A stretch of 64,000 nucleotides of DNA from Pseudomonas capsici (GCF_017165765.1 NZ_JAFGZD010000003.1:1-64000), one strand, 5' to 3'. Shown: positions 17,120 to 25,902, numbered from the stretch's first letter. Made by a program: numbers and translations. Notes: generated by a model not told the origin, from the letters alone.

Positions 17120-17150
17120 TGAAAATCCCGGCCATGTGCCGGGATTTTCA
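17120..17150. terminator. Bidirectional terminator between nadA and the M48 protease
   Basis: TGAAAATCCCGGC (17120-17132) pairs perfectly with 17138-17150 around CATGT. The A-rich and T-rich ends of the stem give a U run on either strand, fitting the tail-to-tail arrangement of the two genes. Confidence 0.85.
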
Positions 17151-17167
17151 TTCTGGGGTGTGAACAG

Positions 17168-18601
17168 TCAGTTCATCATGTCCTTGACCATTCGTTCCTG
17201 TTCGATCAGGTCTTTCTGCCGGGCATCGATCCGCGAAGCCAGCTGGAAGTTGTTGCTGGCGCGACGCTTGGCGAAATCCAGTTGCTGAATCGCCTGCCGG
17301 AAGTCGCCGACCAGGGCGAAGTATTCGGCGCGGGCCTGATGCAGGCCGATGGTGTTGCCATTCAGGCCCCTTGTTTCGGCCACCACGTACCAGATGTCCG
17401 GATCGTCTGAGCGGGTCTTGAGCAGCGCTTCGAGGCCTTTCTCGGCTTCTGCGGTGCGGTTCTGCTTGAGCAGCACGTCGATCCGCACATTGTTCAGAGG
17501 GTAGTTGTTGGGATACAGCGTGAGCATCCGGTCAACCCGCTGCTGGGCATCCGCCAGGCGGTTGTTGGTGATGTCCAGATCGATCTGTGTCAGGTTGTAA
17601 GTGATGTCGTTGGGGGCCTTGGCCAGCAGCGGCTTGAGCTCTTCACGGGCTTCATTGAGCTGTCCGGCCTTGATCAGCGCGATGGCCAGCCCGTAGCGTG
17701 CCGAGTCGGAGTTGGGGTTTTCAACCAGTTGGGCGCGGAAACGTTTAGCGGAGATCCCCGGGGTTTCCTCATAGATCAGTGCGACCCGAGCCCGCATCAG
17801 TTGATAGAGAAGGCTGTCTTCCTTGCCGCCCGGCCTGGCCTGTTCGGCGCGGTTGCGGGTGTCGGCGATACGCGACTCGCTGACCGGGTGAGTCAGCAGG
17901 AATTCCGGTGGTCTGGCATCGAATCGATACTGGCGCATCAGGCGCTCGAACATGGTCGGCATGTTGCGAGGGTCATACCCGGCTTTTTCCAGGTTCATGA
18001 TGCCGATGCGGTCCGCTTCCTGTTCGTTCTGGCGCGAGAAGCGGCGTTGTTCCTGGATGGCCGCAGCCTGTGAGCCGGCAATGGCTGCAATACCGGCGTC
18101 GCCGGCACCCGCTGCGGCCATGACGATACCGGCCAGCATGGCTGCCATTACCGGAACCTGCATGCGTTGCTGGGCTTCGACACCGCGGGCGAAGTGGCGC
18201 TGTGACAGGTGAGCCAGTTCGTGGGCCATGACCGAGGCATATTCGCCTTCGGTCTGGGCGTTGAGAAACAGTCCGCCGTTGACCCCGATGATTCCGCCGG
18301 GTGCCGCAAAGGCGTTCAACTGGGGGCTGTTGATCAGGATGAACTCGAGGCGTCGGTCCTGGACCTGACTGGTTTCGGCAAGGCGATAGACCGAGGTTTC
18401 GACGAAGTCCTTGAGCTGCGGGTCGGACAGTTGGCCCACCTGGGCGCGCAGCATGCCCAGCCAGGCACGGCCCAGCTGGTGCTCCTGTTCGGGCGAAACG
18501 ATGGAAGAGCTGGCGTCGCCCAGAGATGGTAAATCATCGGCCATGCTTGGCGTGGCGAGCAGGCAGGCGAGCGTGAGCAGTGTAGGACGCAGGAAATTCA
18601 T
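17168..18601 (-). CDS. bepA: BepA-like M48 metalloprotease with TPR domain
   Basis: 477-residue periplasmic protease. A signal peptide ends after SMA (residue 21). The zinc site is HELAH at 127-131 with a third ligand in NEQEADRIGI, and the C-terminal half (about 280-460) consists of tetratricopeptide-like helices. E. coli BepA (YfgC) chaperones or degrades LptD and BamA intermediates at the outer membrane. The gene lies between nadA and tusA-like as in P. aeruginosa PA1005. No unusual residues were seen. Confidence 0.92.
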   Translation of the reverse strand: MNFLRPTLLTLACLLATPSMADDLPSLGDASSSIVSPEQEHQLGRAWLGMLRAQVGQLSDPQLKDFVETSVYRLAETSQVQDRRLEFILINSPQLNAFAAPGGIIGVNGGLFLNAQTEGEYASVMAHELAHLSQRHFARGVEAQQRMQVPVMAAMLAGIVMAAAGAGDAGIAAIAGSQAAAIQEQRRFSRQNEQEADRIGIMNLEKAGYDPRNMPTMFERLMRQYRFDARPPEFLLTHPVSESRIADTRNRAEQARPGGKEDSLLYQLMRARVALIYEETPGISAKRFRAQLVENPNSDSARYGLAIALIKAGQLNEAREELKPLLAKAPNDITYNLTQIDLDITNNRLADAQQRVDRMLTLYPNNYPLNNVRIDVLLKQNRTAEAEKGLEALLKTRSDDPDIWYVVAETRGLNGNTIGLHQARAEYFALVGDFRQAIQQLDFAKRRASNNFQLASRIDARQKDLIEQERMVKDMMN

Positions 18602-18749
18602 GCACGAGGCTCTAGGCTGGAGAATGGTTACTGTAGCTGGCTCAATGGCTTGCTGACCAGAGTGAGGTATTCTTCTTGTTCTGTCTGAAATGCCTGCCTG
18701 TATTTTTTCGAATACTTTTTAACTTGATGTGTCCGCCAGGAGAGAAACG

Positions 18750-19001
18750 ATGTCTGACGCTGTAACGCGCCCCGAGGCCTGTGATGCCGAACTCGATGCC
18801 TGTGGCCTCAATTGCCCGTTGCCGTTGCTCAAGGCCAAGATGGAACTCAATCGTCTGCCCAGTGGTGCGGTACTGAAAGTCGTGGCGACCGACGCGGGGT
18901 CGCAGCGTGATTTCAGAACCTTTGCCCGGCTGGCAGGCCATGAACTGCTGCATGAAGAGGCCAGTGAAGGCGTCTACAGCTACTGGTTGCGCAAGGCGTA
19001 A
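18750..19001 (+). CDS. TusA-family sulfur carrier protein
   Basis: 83-residue TusA/SirA-fold protein. The active Cys22 is in the family motif NCPLPLLKAKMEL, and the second half has the ATDAGSQRDFRTFARLAGHEL segment. TusA-family proteins pass persulfide sulfur to partners; the P. aeruginosa protein in this position (PA1006) has been linked to molybdenum homeostasis and nitrate respiration. The ATG at 18750 has AGGAGAG six bases upstream; an in-frame ATG at 18729 lies before this site. The PerM-like gene follows after 33 bases, so both are probably one operon. Confidence 0.9.
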   Translation: MSDAVTRPEACDAELDACGLNCPLPLLKAKMELNRLPSGAVLKVVATDAGSQRDFRTFARLAGHELLHEEASEGVYSYWLRKA

Positions 19002-19034
19002 ATCACAGCCCGTTTTTTCTCGAAAGGATGTTTG

Positions 19035-20105
19035 ATGTTCAAGGTGCTTCGCAATTGGGTGCAGCTCTATTTCTCGGATGAGGAAGCGGTTGTACTGGCG
19101 GTCCTGCTGATTCTGGCATTCACCCTGGTCCTGACCCTGGGTGGCATGCTGGCTCCTGTTCTGGCCGGGCTGGTTCTGGCGTTCCTGATGCAGGGTGTCG
19201 TCAATTTTCTGGAGCGCCTGCGCATGCCGGAAGTGGGGGCAGTCGGTCTGGTATTCGCCCTGTTCATCGGTGTGTTGCTGGTCTTTCTGCTGGTTCTGGT
19301 CCCGCTGCTCTGGCATCAGTTGATCACTCTGTTCAACGAACTGCCGGGCATGCTCGCCAAATGGCAGTCGCTTCTGCTGTTGCTGCCGGAGCGTTATCCG
19401 CATCTGGTGTCGGATGTGCAGGTTTTGCAAGCCATTGAGGCGGCCCGTGGCGAAATAGGCAAGATCGGCCAACTGGCGCTGACGTTTTCCCTGTCCAGCC
19501 TGCCGTTGCTGGTCAATCTCATGATCTATCTGGTTCTGGTGCCCATTCTGGTGTTCTTTTTCCTCAAGGACCGCCAGATGATCGGTCGCTGGGTACGTGG
19601 CTATCTGCCGCGTGAGCGCGCCTTGCTGACCCGGGTCGCCGAGGAAATGAATCGCCAGATCGCCAATTACATTCGTGGCAAGGTCATCGAGATCTTCATC
19701 TGTGGTGGCGTGACCTACGTGGCATTCGTGGCTCTGGGCCTCAACTATGCCGCGCTGCTGGCGATGCTGGTGGGGGTGTCGGTGGTTGTGCCTTATGTGG
19801 GCGCGGTGGTGGTCACGGTGCCGGTGGCGCTGATCGGTCTGTTTCAATGGGGCTGGGGCGATCAGTTCATCTATCTGATGGTGGTGCACGGCATCATTCA
19901 GGCGCTGGACGGTAACGTACTGGTGCCGCTGCTGTTCTCGGAGGCCGTCAATCTGCATCCGGTGGCGATCATCTGCGCCGTGCTGCTGTTTGGCGGGTTG
20001 TGGGGCTTCTGGGGGATATTCTTCGCGATTCCGCTGGCGACCCTGTTCAAGGCCGTCCTCGACGCCTGGCCGCGTCATGAACCGAGCGTGGCACCGATGT
20101 TGTAG
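19035..20105 (+). CDS. AI-2E family (PerM-like) membrane protein
   Basis: 356-residue inner membrane protein with about eight hydrophobic segments. It has the family pattern: paired N-terminal helices (VVLAVLLILAFTLVLTLGGM), LMIYLVLVPILVFFFLKDR in the middle and GVSVVVPYVGAVVVTVPVAL and the closing GFWGIFFAIPLATLFKAV. Members have been proposed as transporters of AI-2 or of sodium/protons; none of this can be told from sequence here. It ends in convergent orientation to bcp with a hairpin between. The ATG at 19035 has AAAGGA upstream. Confidence 0.88.
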   Translation: MFKVLRNWVQLYFSDEEAVVLAVLLILAFTLVLTLGGMLAPVLAGLVLAFLMQGVVNFLERLRMPEVGAVGLVFALFIGVLLVFLLVLVPLLWHQLITLFNELPGMLAKWQSLLLLLPERYPHLVSDVQVLQAIEAARGEIGKIGQLALTFSLSSLPLLVNLMIYLVLVPILVFFFLKDRQMIGRWVRGYLPRERALLTRVAEEMNRQIANYIRGKVIEIFICGGVTYVAFVALGLNYAALLAMLVGVSVVVPYVGAVVVTVPVALIGLFQWGWGDQFIYLMVVHGIIQALDGNVLVPLLFSEAVNLHPVAIICAVLLFGGLWGFWGIFFAIPLATLFKAVLDAWPRHEPSVAPML

Positions 20106-20108
20106 CGC

Positions 20109-20136
20109 TGGTAGCGGCGCCTTGCGCGCCGCACCA
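20109..20136. terminator. Hairpin between convergent PerM-like and bcp genes
   Basis: TGGT-A-GCGGCG pairs with CGCCGC-ACCA with one bulged base around a seven-base loop. It sits in the 44-base gap between two converging genes. There is no T tract. Confidence 0.45.
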
Positions 20137-20149
20137 GATGAGCGTGCTA

Positions 20150-20623
20150 TCAGGCCTTGTTCAGGGCCTGAGCTTCTGCCAGTACTTCGTCCACATGACC
20201 CGGTACTTTCACTCCGCGCCATTCCTTGCGCAGTACACCTGCCTTGTCGATCAGGAAGGTGCTGCGATCAACGCCCAGATATTCCTTGCCATACAGCTTC
20301 TTGAGTTTGATGACATCGAACAGCTGGCACAGGGCTTCGTCCTTGTCCGAAATCAGCTCGAAGGGAAACTCCTGCTTGGCCTTGAAGTTCTCGTGGGCCT
20401 TGAGGCTGTCGCGCGATACGCCGAAAACCACCGTATTAGCGGCCTGGAACTGCGCAATGCTGTCACGGAAGTTCTGGCCTTCGGTGGTGCAGCCCGGCGT
20501 GTTGTCCTTGGGGTAGAAATAAATGACGACCTGCTGGCCCTTGAGCCCGGCAAGGCTGACAGCCTGCCCGCTGGTGGCGGGTGCCTGGAAATCGGGAACG
20601 GGTTGATCTACTGCTACTGCCAT
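20150..20623 (-). CDS. bcp: Peroxiredoxin Bcp (BCP/PrxQ type)
   Basis: 157-residue thiol peroxidase. The peroxidatic Cys45 is in YPKDNTPGCTTEGQNF. E. coli Bcp has its resolving Cys five residues later (Cys50), but here that position is Gln50; the only other cysteine is Cys99 in DEALCQLF. So the enzyme either uses Cys99 or works as a one-Cys type with an outside thiol. It follows gcvR by nine bases on the minus strand, as in the PA1008 region, and is likely co-transcribed with it. Confidence 0.93.
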   Translation of the reverse strand: MAVAVDQPVPDFQAPATSGQAVSLAGLKGQQVVIYFYPKDNTPGCTTEGQNFRDSIAQFQAANTVVFGVSRDSLKAHENFKAKQEFPFELISDKDEALCQLFDVIKLKKLYGKEYLGVDRSTFLIDKAGVLRKEWRGVKVPGHVDEVLAEAQALNKA

Positions 20624-20632
20624 GAGAACTCC

Positions 20633-21196
20633 TTACATGGGGGCTTGAGGGCGCCATGGTTCGATCAGCGCATCGAGGTTCAGTGCGTCGGCGAAGTCCA
20701 GGAACTGGTCACGTAACCAGCTGATCTGGGTACCTGCCGGCAGCGTGACCGTGAACGTCGCGTTGAGCATGGTGCCACCGGTCTGCGGAGCCAGGTAGGT
20801 ATCGCAGATCAGGTTTTCCAGCTCGACGTTATGGTCGATGAAGAACTGGCAAAGCTCGTTGATGATGTCCGGACGGTAGGCCGAGCTGACGTAAGCCACG
20901 TACGGCAGGGCTTCAGGGCGGTTTTCCAGGGTGGCGCTGCGCACGACGCTGATGGTGAAAGCGTGCTTTTTCGACAGCCCCGGCAGGCCTGCCTCCAGAC
21001 GGGCCAGGGCATCCCAGCTACCGGATACCTGAAGGATCAGCGCGCTGCATTCACCATGACGGGTCAGGCGTGAGCTGACGACCGAGCAGCGGTTTTCATG
21101 GCTGGCGCGGCACAGGACGTTGGTCAGTTCCATAGGGCTTGCGCCCAGGGCACTGATGACAAGGAATTGTTCGCGAACTGTGGGGGTGGACGACAT
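20633..21196 (-). CDS. gcvR: Glycine cleavage system transcriptional repressor-type protein GcvR
   Basis: 187-residue protein with two ACT domains: EQFLVISALGASPMELTNVL at about 9-28 and PYVAYVSSAYRPDIINELC in the second. E. coli GcvR has no DNA-binding domain and represses gcv genes by binding GcvA when glycine is scarce. In Pseudomonas it is conserved next to bcp and divergent from dapA. A GGAA site lies before the ATG at 21196. Confidence 0.88.
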   Translation of the reverse strand: MSSTPTVREQFLVISALGASPMELTNVLCRASHENRCSVVSSRLTRHGECSALILQVSGSWDALARLEAGLPGLSKKHAFTISVVRSATLENRPEALPYVAYVSSAYRPDIINELCQFFIDHNVELENLICDTYLAPQTGGTMLNATFTVTLPAGTQISWLRDQFLDFADALNLDALIEPWRPQAPM

Positions 21197-21521
21197 GCAG
21201 CATTCCTAAGCGATGAGCGGTCGGTACTTTTTGGCCCTGCCGGACTGTTTCGACGATCGTGAGCGCAAGACACCAGTTCCGGCCCCGCCGTCGTACGCCT
21301 GCATGGCATGACCATGGTAGGGCTGCAACGCGCTGGCACAAGGGGGTTGGCGACAAAAAACGATCGAATGAACGAGGTGCGCAGATGACCAGTAACGATC
21401 AAAGGACGAAGGGTAGCGAAAACCATCGCTCAGGGGAATGCTCACAGTGCGGTACTTCGCTTGTACAAGGCTGATGGCGCCAGTACCATTACGGCTCTCT
21501 TTTTCCGGCAGGAGCGGTTGC
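21197..21521. other. Divergent gcvR-dapA intergenic region, 325 bases
   Basis: This should hold promoters for both genes. I see no strong terminator or long palindrome, only a short CATGG/CCATG pair at 21302-21316. A 29-codon frame from ATG 21385 to TGA 21474 has a GAGG eight bases upstream and encodes a CSQCG motif; it is too short and too weakly supported to call as a gene. Confidence 0.5.
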
Positions 21522-22400
21522 ATGATTGCGGGCAGTATGGTGGCACTGGTCACACCCATGGATGCACAAGGTCGTCTGGACTGGGACAGCCTGAGCAAAC
21601 TGGTGGACTTCCACCTGCAAGAGGGCACCAACGCCATTGTTGCCGTCGGCACTACAGGTGAGTCGGCGACACTCGATGTGCACGAACACATCGAAGTCAT
21701 TCGTCGTGTGGTCACCCAGGTTGCAGGGCGTATCCCTGTCATTGCAGGTACCGGCGCCAACTCCACGCGCGAAGCCGTCGAACTGACGACCAACGCCAAG
21801 ACCGCAGGTGCCGATGCATGCCTGCTGGTAACCCCTTACTACAACAAGCCGACGCAGGAAGGGCTGTTCCAGCATTTCAGCCACATCGCCAAGGCCGTGG
21901 ACATCCCGCAGATCCTCTACAACGTGCCGGGTCGTACCGCTTGCGACATGCTGCCCGAGACGGTCGTGCGTCTGTCGAAGGTCGACAACATCATCGGTAT
22001 CAAGGAAGCCACGGGCAACCTGCAGCGCGCCAAGGATATCCTGGCAGGCGTGAGCAGCGATTTCCTGCTCTATTCCGGCGATGACGCCACGGCCGTCGAA
22101 CTGATGCTGCTGGGCGGCAAGGGCAATATTTCCGTGACCGCCAACATCGCGCCGCGCGCCATGAGCGAGCTGTGCGCTGCCGCCATGCGTGGCGATGCCG
22201 AAACGGCGCGTGCCATCCATGAAAAGCTGATGCCGCTCAATAACACCCTGTTTATCGAATCCAACCCCATTCCCGTGAAATGGGCTCTGCATGAAATGGG
22301 TCTGATGCCGGACGGTATCCGTCTGCCGCTCACCTGGCTCAGCGAAGCCTGTCACGAACCGCTGCGTCAGGCCATGCGCCAGTCCGGCGTATTGGTTTAA
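21522..22400 (+). CDS. dapA: 4-hydroxy-tetrahydrodipicolinate synthase DapA
   Basis: 292-residue TIM-barrel aldolase that condenses pyruvate with aspartate semialdehyde, the first committed step of lysine and diaminopimelate synthesis. The Schiff-base Lys161 is in GIKEATGNL, Tyr133 in ILYNVPGRT and the Thr44-Thr45 pair in GTTGES, all at the E. coli numbering. The ATG at 21522 follows a GGAG; the frame is open further upstream but without family match. bamC follows 18 bases downstream, as in P. aeruginosa and E. coli. Confidence 0.96.
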   Translation: MIAGSMVALVTPMDAQGRLDWDSLSKLVDFHLQEGTNAIVAVGTTGESATLDVHEHIEVIRRVVTQVAGRIPVIAGTGANSTREAVELTTNAKTAGADACLLVTPYYNKPTQEGLFQHFSHIAKAVDIPQILYNVPGRTACDMLPETVVRLSKVDNIIGIKEATGNLQRAKDILAGVSSDFLLYSGDDATAVELMLLGGKGNISVTANIAPRAMSELCAAAMRGDAETARAIHEKLMPLNNTLFIESNPIPVKWALHEMGLMPDGIRLPLTWLSEACHEPLRQAMRQSGVLV

Positions 22401-22418
22401 TTGAGGAAGCATTACGCA

Positions 22419-23534
22419 ATGAAGCGACTGGCCGGACTTTCCGCACTAGCCTTGATTATCTCCAGCACCAGTGGTTGCGGTTGGCTATGGGGGCAGGATG
22501 GTTACTTCCGCGATCGCGGCAGTGACTATCTGGAAGCAACCCAGACCGCACCGATGCAGGTGCCTGCCGACATTTCCAACACCAAGCGTCTGGATCCGCT
22601 GCTGCCGATCCCGCGTAACGTGGCTGACAGCACCGTGAAGGGCGAATACAAGGTGCCTCGCCCTCTGCCTCTGTCGGTAGCCTCCGAATCGAGCGATTTC
22701 AGCTTGCAGAAGAGCGGCGATGCCCACTGGGTCCTGGCCCAGCGTCCGCCTGCCGAAGTCTGGCCGGTGGCGCATCAGTACTTCGAAGACAACGGCTTCC
22801 GTATCGCTGAAGAGCGTCCACAGACCGGCGAATTCAGCACCACTTGGCAGCGTCTGGACGAGCTGTCCGCTTCGGTTGCCAAGCGCCTGACGGCCAGCGG
22901 CGTATCGGCCGATTCCGAAACCCGCGTGCGGGTTCGTATCGAACCGGGCGTGCAGCGCAATACCAGTGAAGTCTACGTGGTCAGCGTCGAGCGTCCGGCG
23001 GGCAGCACTGCCGACGTCGGCTTCCCGCCGCGTACGACCAACATCGGTCTTGATGCAGCCCTGACCGACGATCTGCTGGCCAGCATGAGCCGCAACGCCG
23101 AGAAGGGCGGTTCGGTGTCTCTGGTGGCGGCGCGTGACTACGATACGCCAAGCCGTGTAGCGCTGAGCGAAGACGGCAGCGGCAACCCGGTTCTGACTGT
23201 CGGTGCCGATCTGGATCGTGCATGGTCGAGCGTGGGTCGTGCGCTGGATCAGGGTGAATGGCGCGTTGAAGACATCAACCGCAGCCTTGGCCTGTACTAC
23301 ATCAACCTGGCAGAGAAGGCCAACACGCCTGCGAACGAGCCCGGTTTCTTCGGTCGCCTGTTTGGCAGCAAGTCCAGCAAGGAAGAAATCGAAGCCCGTG
23401 CCGAGCGCTATCAGGTCCGCCTGAGCAAGGTGGGTGACAGCGTGCAGGTGACTGTCGAGAAAAACATCAACACCGTTGCGCCGGCCGACGTCGCTCGCAG
23501 GGTCTTGAGCGTCATTCAAGACAACCTGGGTTAA
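22419..23534 (+). CDS. bamC: Outer membrane assembly lipoprotein BamC
   Basis: 371-residue lipoprotein of the BAM complex that inserts beta-barrel proteins in the outer membrane. The signal peptide ends in a lipobox-like SSTSGC with Cys20 to be lipidated. Next comes an extended N-terminal region that binds BamD, then two helix-grip domains (about 95-215 and 235-371), the second starting near VTVGADLDRAWSSVG. GAGGAAG lies before the ATG at 22419. It overlaps nothing but the next gene begins directly at its stop. Confidence 0.9.
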   Translation: MKRLAGLSALALIISSTSGCGWLWGQDGYFRDRGSDYLEATQTAPMQVPADISNTKRLDPLLPIPRNVADSTVKGEYKVPRPLPLSVASESSDFSLQKSGDAHWVLAQRPPAEVWPVAHQYFEDNGFRIAEERPQTGEFSTTWQRLDELSASVAKRLTASGVSADSETRVRVRIEPGVQRNTSEVYVVSVERPAGSTADVGFPPRTTNIGLDAALTDDLLASMSRNAEKGGSVSLVAARDYDTPSRVALSEDGSGNPVLTVGADLDRAWSSVGRALDQGEWRVEDINRSLGLYYINLAEKANTPANEPGFFGRLFGSKSSKEEIEARAERYQVRLSKVGDSVQVTVEKNINTVAPADVARRVLSVIQDNLG

Positions 23535-24293
23535 GTGCGTTTCGCTGTTCTGGGCAGCGGCAGCCGTGGCAACGGCACGCTGGTCGCAAGCAACGATACG
23601 TACGTGCTGGTCGATTGCGGTTTCTCCCTGCGGGAAACCGAGCGGCGTCTGGCGCGACTGGGAGTCAGCGCCAGGCAATTGAGTGCCATTCTGGTAACCC
23701 ACGAACATGCCGATCATGTGCATGGCGTGGGTTTGCTGTCTCGGCAGTACAATGTGCCGGTCTATCTCAGTCGCGGGACCTTGCGCGGGATGCGCAAGCC
23801 GGTCGAAGCCGCCGGGGTGGTGGAAGGTGGTCAAAGGTTGCAGGTGGGCGCGTTGGGCATCGATGTGGTGTCCGTCGCCCATGATGCGCTGGAGCCTACC
23901 CAGTTCGTCTTCAATGACGGACGCCGCCGTTTCGGCCTGCTGACCGACCTTGGGTCTTACTGTCCCAACGTGCTGCAAAGCTATCATGGCCTGGATGCCT
24001 TGATGATCGAGGCCAACCATTGTCGCGACATGCTTGCCCGGGGCCGTTATCCGGTCTTTCTCAAGCAGCGTGTGGGAGGCGAAACAGGACATTTGAACAA
24101 TCATCAGGCCGCAAGCCTGGTGAGCGAACTGGGATGGAGGGATCTGCAGCATCTGGTGCTGGCCCATCTCAGCAGCAAGAACAACCTGCCGTATCTGGCC
24201 CGGCAATGTTTTGCCGACACTCTGGGGTGTGACCCGGACTGGCTGGAACTGGCCGATCAAGATTCAGGGCTCGACTGGCGACATATCGCCTAG
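23535..24293 (+). CDS. Metallo-beta-lactamase fold hydrolase (YycJ/WalJ-like)
   Basis: 252-residue MBL-fold protein with the metal motif THEHADH near residue 55, an N-terminal FAVLGSGSRGNGTLV and a late LAHLSSKNN. It belongs to the branch that includes YycJ/WalJ, presumed phosphodiesterases or nucleases; the role in Pseudomonas (PA1012 position) is unknown. The start is a GTG directly after the bamC TAA with no gap, and purC follows 28 bases downstream, so the genes dapA-bamC-this-purC form one likely operon. Confidence 0.88.
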   Translation: MRFAVLGSGSRGNGTLVASNDTYVLVDCGFSLRETERRLARLGVSARQLSAILVTHEHADHVHGVGLLSRQYNVPVYLSRGTLRGMRKPVEAAGVVEGGQRLQVGALGIDVVSVAHDALEPTQFVFNDGRRRFGLLTDLGSYCPNVLQSYHGLDALMIEANHCRDMLARGRYPVFLKQRVGGETGHLNNHQAASLVSELGWRDLQHLVLAHLSSKNNLPYLARQCFADTLGCDPDWLELADQDSGLDWRHIA

Positions 24294-24321
24294 CCCAACT
24301 ACTTAGCAAGCGGAGCCCATC

Positions 24322-25032
24322 ATGGAAAAACGTGAAGAACTCTACCGCGGCAAAGCCAAATCGGTTTACAAGACCGACGACGCTGACCGCTTGATCCTGC
24401 TGTTTCGCAACGACACCTCGGCGTTCGACGGCAAGCGCATCGAACAGCTGGACCGTAAGGGCATGGTGAACAACAAGTTCAACGCCTTCATCATGCAGAA
24501 GCTGGAAGAAGCGGGCGTGCCGACCCAATTCGACAAGCTGCTGGGCGACAACGAGTGCCTGGTCAAGAAACTGGACATGATCCCGGTCGAATGCGTCGTG
24601 CGTAACTACGCGGCCGGCAGCCTGGTCAAGCGTCTGGGTGTGGAAGAGGGTACCAAGCTCGATCCGTACACCTTCGAGCTGTTCCTCAAGGACGACGCCA
24701 AGGGCGACCCGTTCATCAACGAATCCCACGTCGTGGCATTCGGTTGGGGCACCGCCGAGCAACTGGTTCGTATGAAAGAGCTGTCGCTCAAGGTCAACGA
24801 AGTGCTCAGCAAGCTGTTCGACGACGCAGGCCTGCTGCTGGTCGACTTCAAGCTCGAGTTCGGCGTATTCCATGGTCAGATCGTCCTGGGCGACGAATTC
24901 AGCCCGGACGGCTGCCGCCTGTGGGACAAGGACACCCGCAAGAAGATGGACAAGGACCGCTTCCGTCAGGGCCTCGGTGACGTCATCGAAGCTTACGAAG
25001 AAGTCGCAAACCGCCTGGGCGTCCCGCTTTAA
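24322..25032 (+). CDS. purC: SAICAR synthetase PurC
   Basis: 236-residue phosphoribosylaminoimidazole-succinocarboxamide synthase, an ATP-dependent step of purine synthesis. The start [20 protein letters not shown] holds the glycine-rich ATP loop, followed by [28 protein letters not shown] and the metal/ATP-binding VDFKLEFGV and [13 protein letters not shown]. Length equals that of E. coli PurC. It ends the dapA block 92 bases before tRNA-Ser. Confidence 0.96.
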   Translation: MEKREELYRGKAKSVYKTDDADRLILLFRNDTSAFDGKRIEQLDRKGMVNNKFNAFIMQKLEEAGVPTQFDKLLGDNECLVKKLDMIPVECVVRNYAAGSLVKRLGVEEGTKLDPYTFELFLKDDAKGDPFINESHVVAFGWGTAEQLVRMKELSLKVNEVLSKLFDDAGLLLVDFKLEFGVFHGQIVLGDEFSPDGCRLWDKDTRKKMDKDRFRQGLGDVIEAYEEVANRLGVPL

Positions 25033-25085
25033 GGCAAAAAGTTGCGCAAGCGCTTGATAGCACGAAAAAAATTAGCGTAAAGGGC

Positions 25086-25114
25086 TTCGCCTTACGCGCC
25101 GATGCTGTTATCAT
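25086..25114 (+). promoter_or_regulatory. Sigma-70-like promoter of tRNA-Ser with GC-rich discriminator
   Basis: A weak -35 (TTCGCC, 25086-25091) and a -10 TATCAT (25109-25114) are 17 bases apart. The next eight bases (GCGCGCCG) form a GC-rich discriminator as in stringently controlled stable RNA promoters. The tRNA begins 11 bases after the -10. Confidence 0.6.
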
Positions 25115-25124
25115 GCGCGCCGTT

Positions 25125-25214
25125 GGAGAGATGCCAGAGTGGCCGAATGGGACGGATTCGAAATCCGTTGTACCTTCACCGGTACCTAGGGTTCGAATCC
25201 CTATCTCTCCGCCA
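25125..25214 (+). tRNA. tRNA-Ser (anticodon CGA)
   Basis: Ninety bases including encoded CCA. Acceptor arms GGAGAGA and TCTCTCC pair, the anticodon arm is ACGGA-TTCGAAA-TCCGT with CGA at the centre, and GGTTCGAATCC gives the T arm. A long variable arm, as in class II tRNAs, lies between. It reads UCG codons. It is followed directly by a terminator. Confidence 0.95.
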
Positions 25215-25221
25215 TACATTG

Positions 25222-25254
25222 AAAAGCCCCGTAGATTCTGTCTACGGGGCTTTT
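25222..25254 (+). terminator. Terminator of tRNA-Ser
   Basis: AAAAGCCCCGTAGA (25222-25235) pairs perfectly with TCTACGGGGCTTTT (25241-25254) around TTCTG, eight bases after the tRNA 3' end. Confidence 0.9.
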
Positions 25255-25377
25255 CTGTTTTCTGGGGCGTGCTTCACGGATCTCCAAGAAATCCCACCTC
25301 TGTCTGCCCCTTTGCTTTTTTTCAGCTAAGGTGTGGTAGAGCCAAATCTCACGTTTTGTGATGCAAGGAGCTATCAG

Positions 25378-25845
25378 ATGTCGGACGTAAACCAGGCACA
25401 ATCGCAACCGTCTCCCAGCCAAAGCCATGATGATGTCATTGCCCAGTTCAAGTGGCAGGGCAAGCAGATCGACTGGCTGCTGCAGTGGCTTGTCAAATTC
25501 GTTGCAAACACCAAGGTTGAACTGGGGATTACCCTGTCGGTCGGCGGGAACCTCGTTTCCGGCCATCTGATTTCCCATGATGCCTACTTCGAGCAACTGG
25601 CCGCAGATATCTCTGCACCCTTCAGCAAGTTCAATAACGGTACTGATGAGTCGATGAAGGAGATGATTCTGTCGTTCAGGCCAGGGGAGTCCAATGAGGA
25701 CACTCCAGCGTTTCACTTCATCCATCTGAAGGATTGCAGAACCTACTCGACCGATGAAAGCCCGATCTGCGACGCAGGTGTGCTGTGGCGCGGAAGGATT
25801 GCCGCTGTCGATGGCTTTACCATCGGGCTCATTGCGCGAAAGTGA
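25378..25845 (+). CDS. GvpU-like protein
   Basis: 155-residue soluble protein. The middle segment VELGITLSVGGNLVSGHLIS followed by AYFEQLAADI resembles the core of gas vesicle accessory protein GvpU, whose Bacillus homologue affects gas vesicle clustering. No other gas vesicle gene is in the window, so the name reflects similarity only. The N-terminus is Gln/Ser-rich. The ATG at 25378 has AAGGAG eight bases upstream; an upstream in-frame start at 25333 is unlikely. It lies between the tRNA-Ser terminator and its own terminator, as a single-gene unit. Confidence 0.6.
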   Translation: MSDVNQAQSQPSPSQSHDDVIAQFKWQGKQIDWLLQWLVKFVANTKVELGITLSVGGNLVSGHLISHDAYFEQLAADISAPFSKFNNGTDESMKEMILSFRPGESNEDTPAFHFIHLKDCRTYSTDESPICDAGVLWRGRIAAVDGFTIGLIARK

Positions 25846-25864
25846 AAGCCTGAGATACTGAATG

Positions 25865-25891
25865 GCCCCGGTGTGTTGACCGGGGCTTTTT
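25865..25891 (+). terminator. Terminator after the GvpU-like gene
   Basis: GCCCCGGT (25865-25872) pairs with ACCGGGGC (25879-25886) around GTGTTG and is followed by five Ts. Confidence 0.88.
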
Positions 25892-25902
25892 GTTTGTGAC
25901 GT

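Noticed and set aside
18642..20222. A 526-codon minus-strand frame over the TusA-like and PerM-like genes
   Set aside because: Gln/His/Arg-rich shadow of two conserved genes.
22485..24260. A 591-codon minus-strand frame across bamC and the MBL hydrolase
   Set aside because: Spans two well-supported genes in antisense, with His/Gln-rich composition typical of shadow frames.
25125..25845. tRNA-Ser considered as an integration site with a duplicated 3' end
   Set aside because: I found no second copy of the tRNA 3' end downstream and no integrase, so no island boundaries can be drawn.
25378..25845. Part of a gas vesicle cluster
   Set aside because: No gvpA or other gvp-like gene is present; only one weakly similar accessory-type protein.
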